The notes under the pieces: model-generated | Databases searched by the model: none | Told to the model about the DNA's origin: nothing | What the model saw: the letters and a program-made list of their open reading frames with translations, nothing else | Translations under genes and position numbers: made by a program | In this document: one piece after another, positions 63,855-64,000 of the stretch | Position numbering within the stretch: position 1 is the first letter of the stretch | How the letters are laid out: every line of letters begins with the position of its first letter | Assembly (NCBI RefSeq): GCF_003600895.1 | Contig: NZ_QYRP01000002.1 | Span: forward strand, 2,542,001 to 2,606,000 | Length of the DNA stretch: 64,000 bases | Source: Nocardioides cavernaquae | Lineage (GTDB): Bacteria; Actinomycetota; Actinomycetes; Propionibacteriales; Nocardioidaceae | Direction: 5' to 3'

Positions 63855-63883
63855 ATGTTCGAACAGACGTTCGAACATGTCAA
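63855..63883 (-). promoter_or_regulatory. SOS promoter: TTGACA, LexA box, -10 hexamer
   Basis: On the minus strand TTGACA (63883-63878), 17-base spacer, GAACAT (63860-63855), then 6 bases to the GTG start of imuA'. The spacer contains TCGAACGTCTGTTCGA (63874-63859), a perfect match to the actinobacterial LexA box TCGAAC-N4-GTTCGA. LexA would cover the promoter until DNA damage. Confidence 0.85.
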
Positions 63884-63984
63884 TCCGGGAAGAGCCGGAT
63901 CGTGAGGCTGTGAGACAGGTATTGGCCGATCGGCGAAAACGATCGTAGATTTGATCAGATCGATTCACCTGTGGGGAGAAGAAT

Positions 63985-64000
63985 GTGGCCGTGCTGACCG
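63985..64000 (+). CDS. Possible start of a gene running out of the window
   Basis: GTG at 63985 opens MAVLT and continues past the edge; GGGGAGAAG at 63973-63981 is a good ribosome binding site. The ATG two bases earlier gives MWPC and a stop, so it is not used. Too little sequence to name a product. Confidence 0.35.

Noticed and set aside
63878..63968. Upstream ATG starts for imuA'
   Set aside because: They would place the LexA box and promoter inside the coding region; the GTG at 63848 fits the promoter spacing.

Overview
The window is a gene-dense, high-GC chromosomal segment of an actinobacterium. The gene content and order point to the Nocardioidaceae (Nocardioides-like); this taxon is an inference, not something I could search. 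Supporting content: the F1 ATP synthase operon followed by a DUF2550 gene and a PduO-type cobalamin adenosyltransferase (an order also known in mycobacteria); NucS/EndoMS; the ImuA'-ImuB-DnaE2 mutasome; the GlgE alpha-glucan pathway; many GTG starts; and many genes with a TANNNT hexamer only 6-8 bases ahead of the start codon (leaderless transcription). I saw no transposase, integrase, prophage or CRISPR array. No gap without a gene exceeds about 275 bases.

Layout. 1-3.5 kb: end of the atp operon (atpA partial, atpG, atpD, atpC). 3.5-6.2 kb: DUF2550 protein, small catalase coupled to a SelW-like protein, cobalamin adenosyltransferase, STAS protein. 6.2-9.1 kb: ethylmalonyl-CoA mutase, then an iron-box-controlled Cys-rich small protein and ferritin. 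9.1-18 kb: D-amino acid oxidase, NucS coupled to a DUF952 membrane protein, 3-hydroxybutyryl-CoA dehydrogenase, hydrolases, a CGNR regulator divergent from an EamA exporter, AI-2E-type permease coupled to a long coiled-coil protein. 18.2-22.5 kb: crotonyl-CoA carboxylase/reductase, methylmalonyl-CoA epimerase, acetyl-CoA acetyltransferase, MeaB. 22.6-28.3 kb: small membrane and PH-domain proteins, MarR, degenerate SDR, YbbN-like protein, EamA exporter, Nudix enzyme, secreted collagen-like protein. 28.4-39.3 kb: glgB, a membrane protein, mak, treS, glgE, then an ion channel and glgX. 39.4-42.5 kb: crotonase, small membrane protein, etfBA. 42.5-47.1 kb: a TelA / XpaC-like / VWA-lipoprotein operon flanked by two copies of a 39-bp palindrome. 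47.1-52 kb: two SGNH hydrolases, proA, a VTT-type membrane protein behind a 17-codon leader ORF, nadD, rsfS, a GpgP-like phosphatase, tRNA-Ala(GGC). 52-58.2 kb: fused receiver/thioredoxin-reductase-like protein, a two-component system, a GT2-GT39-type fusion. 58.2-63.9 kb: dnaE2, imuB, imuA' under a LexA/SOS box.

How the genes work together. Acetyl-CoA acetyltransferase, 3-hydroxybutyryl-CoA dehydrogenase, a crotonase, Ccr, MeaA, the epimerase, MeaB and the cobalamin adenosyltransferase make much of an ethylmalonyl-CoA pathway with cofactor supply and mutase protection; EtfAB could take electrons from acyl-CoA dehydrogenases. TreS, Mak, GlgE and GlgB turn trehalose into branched alpha-glucan and GlgX debranches it. 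ImuA', ImuB and DnaE2 form SOS-induced translesion synthesis.

Leads most worth following are the TelA/XpaC/VWA cassette with its flanking palindromes, the 202-bp inverted-repeat-bounded element at 42.6 kb, the iron-box small protein next to ferritin, the 17-codon leader ORF at 49.45 kb, and a shared palindrome at the hbd and ccr promoters.
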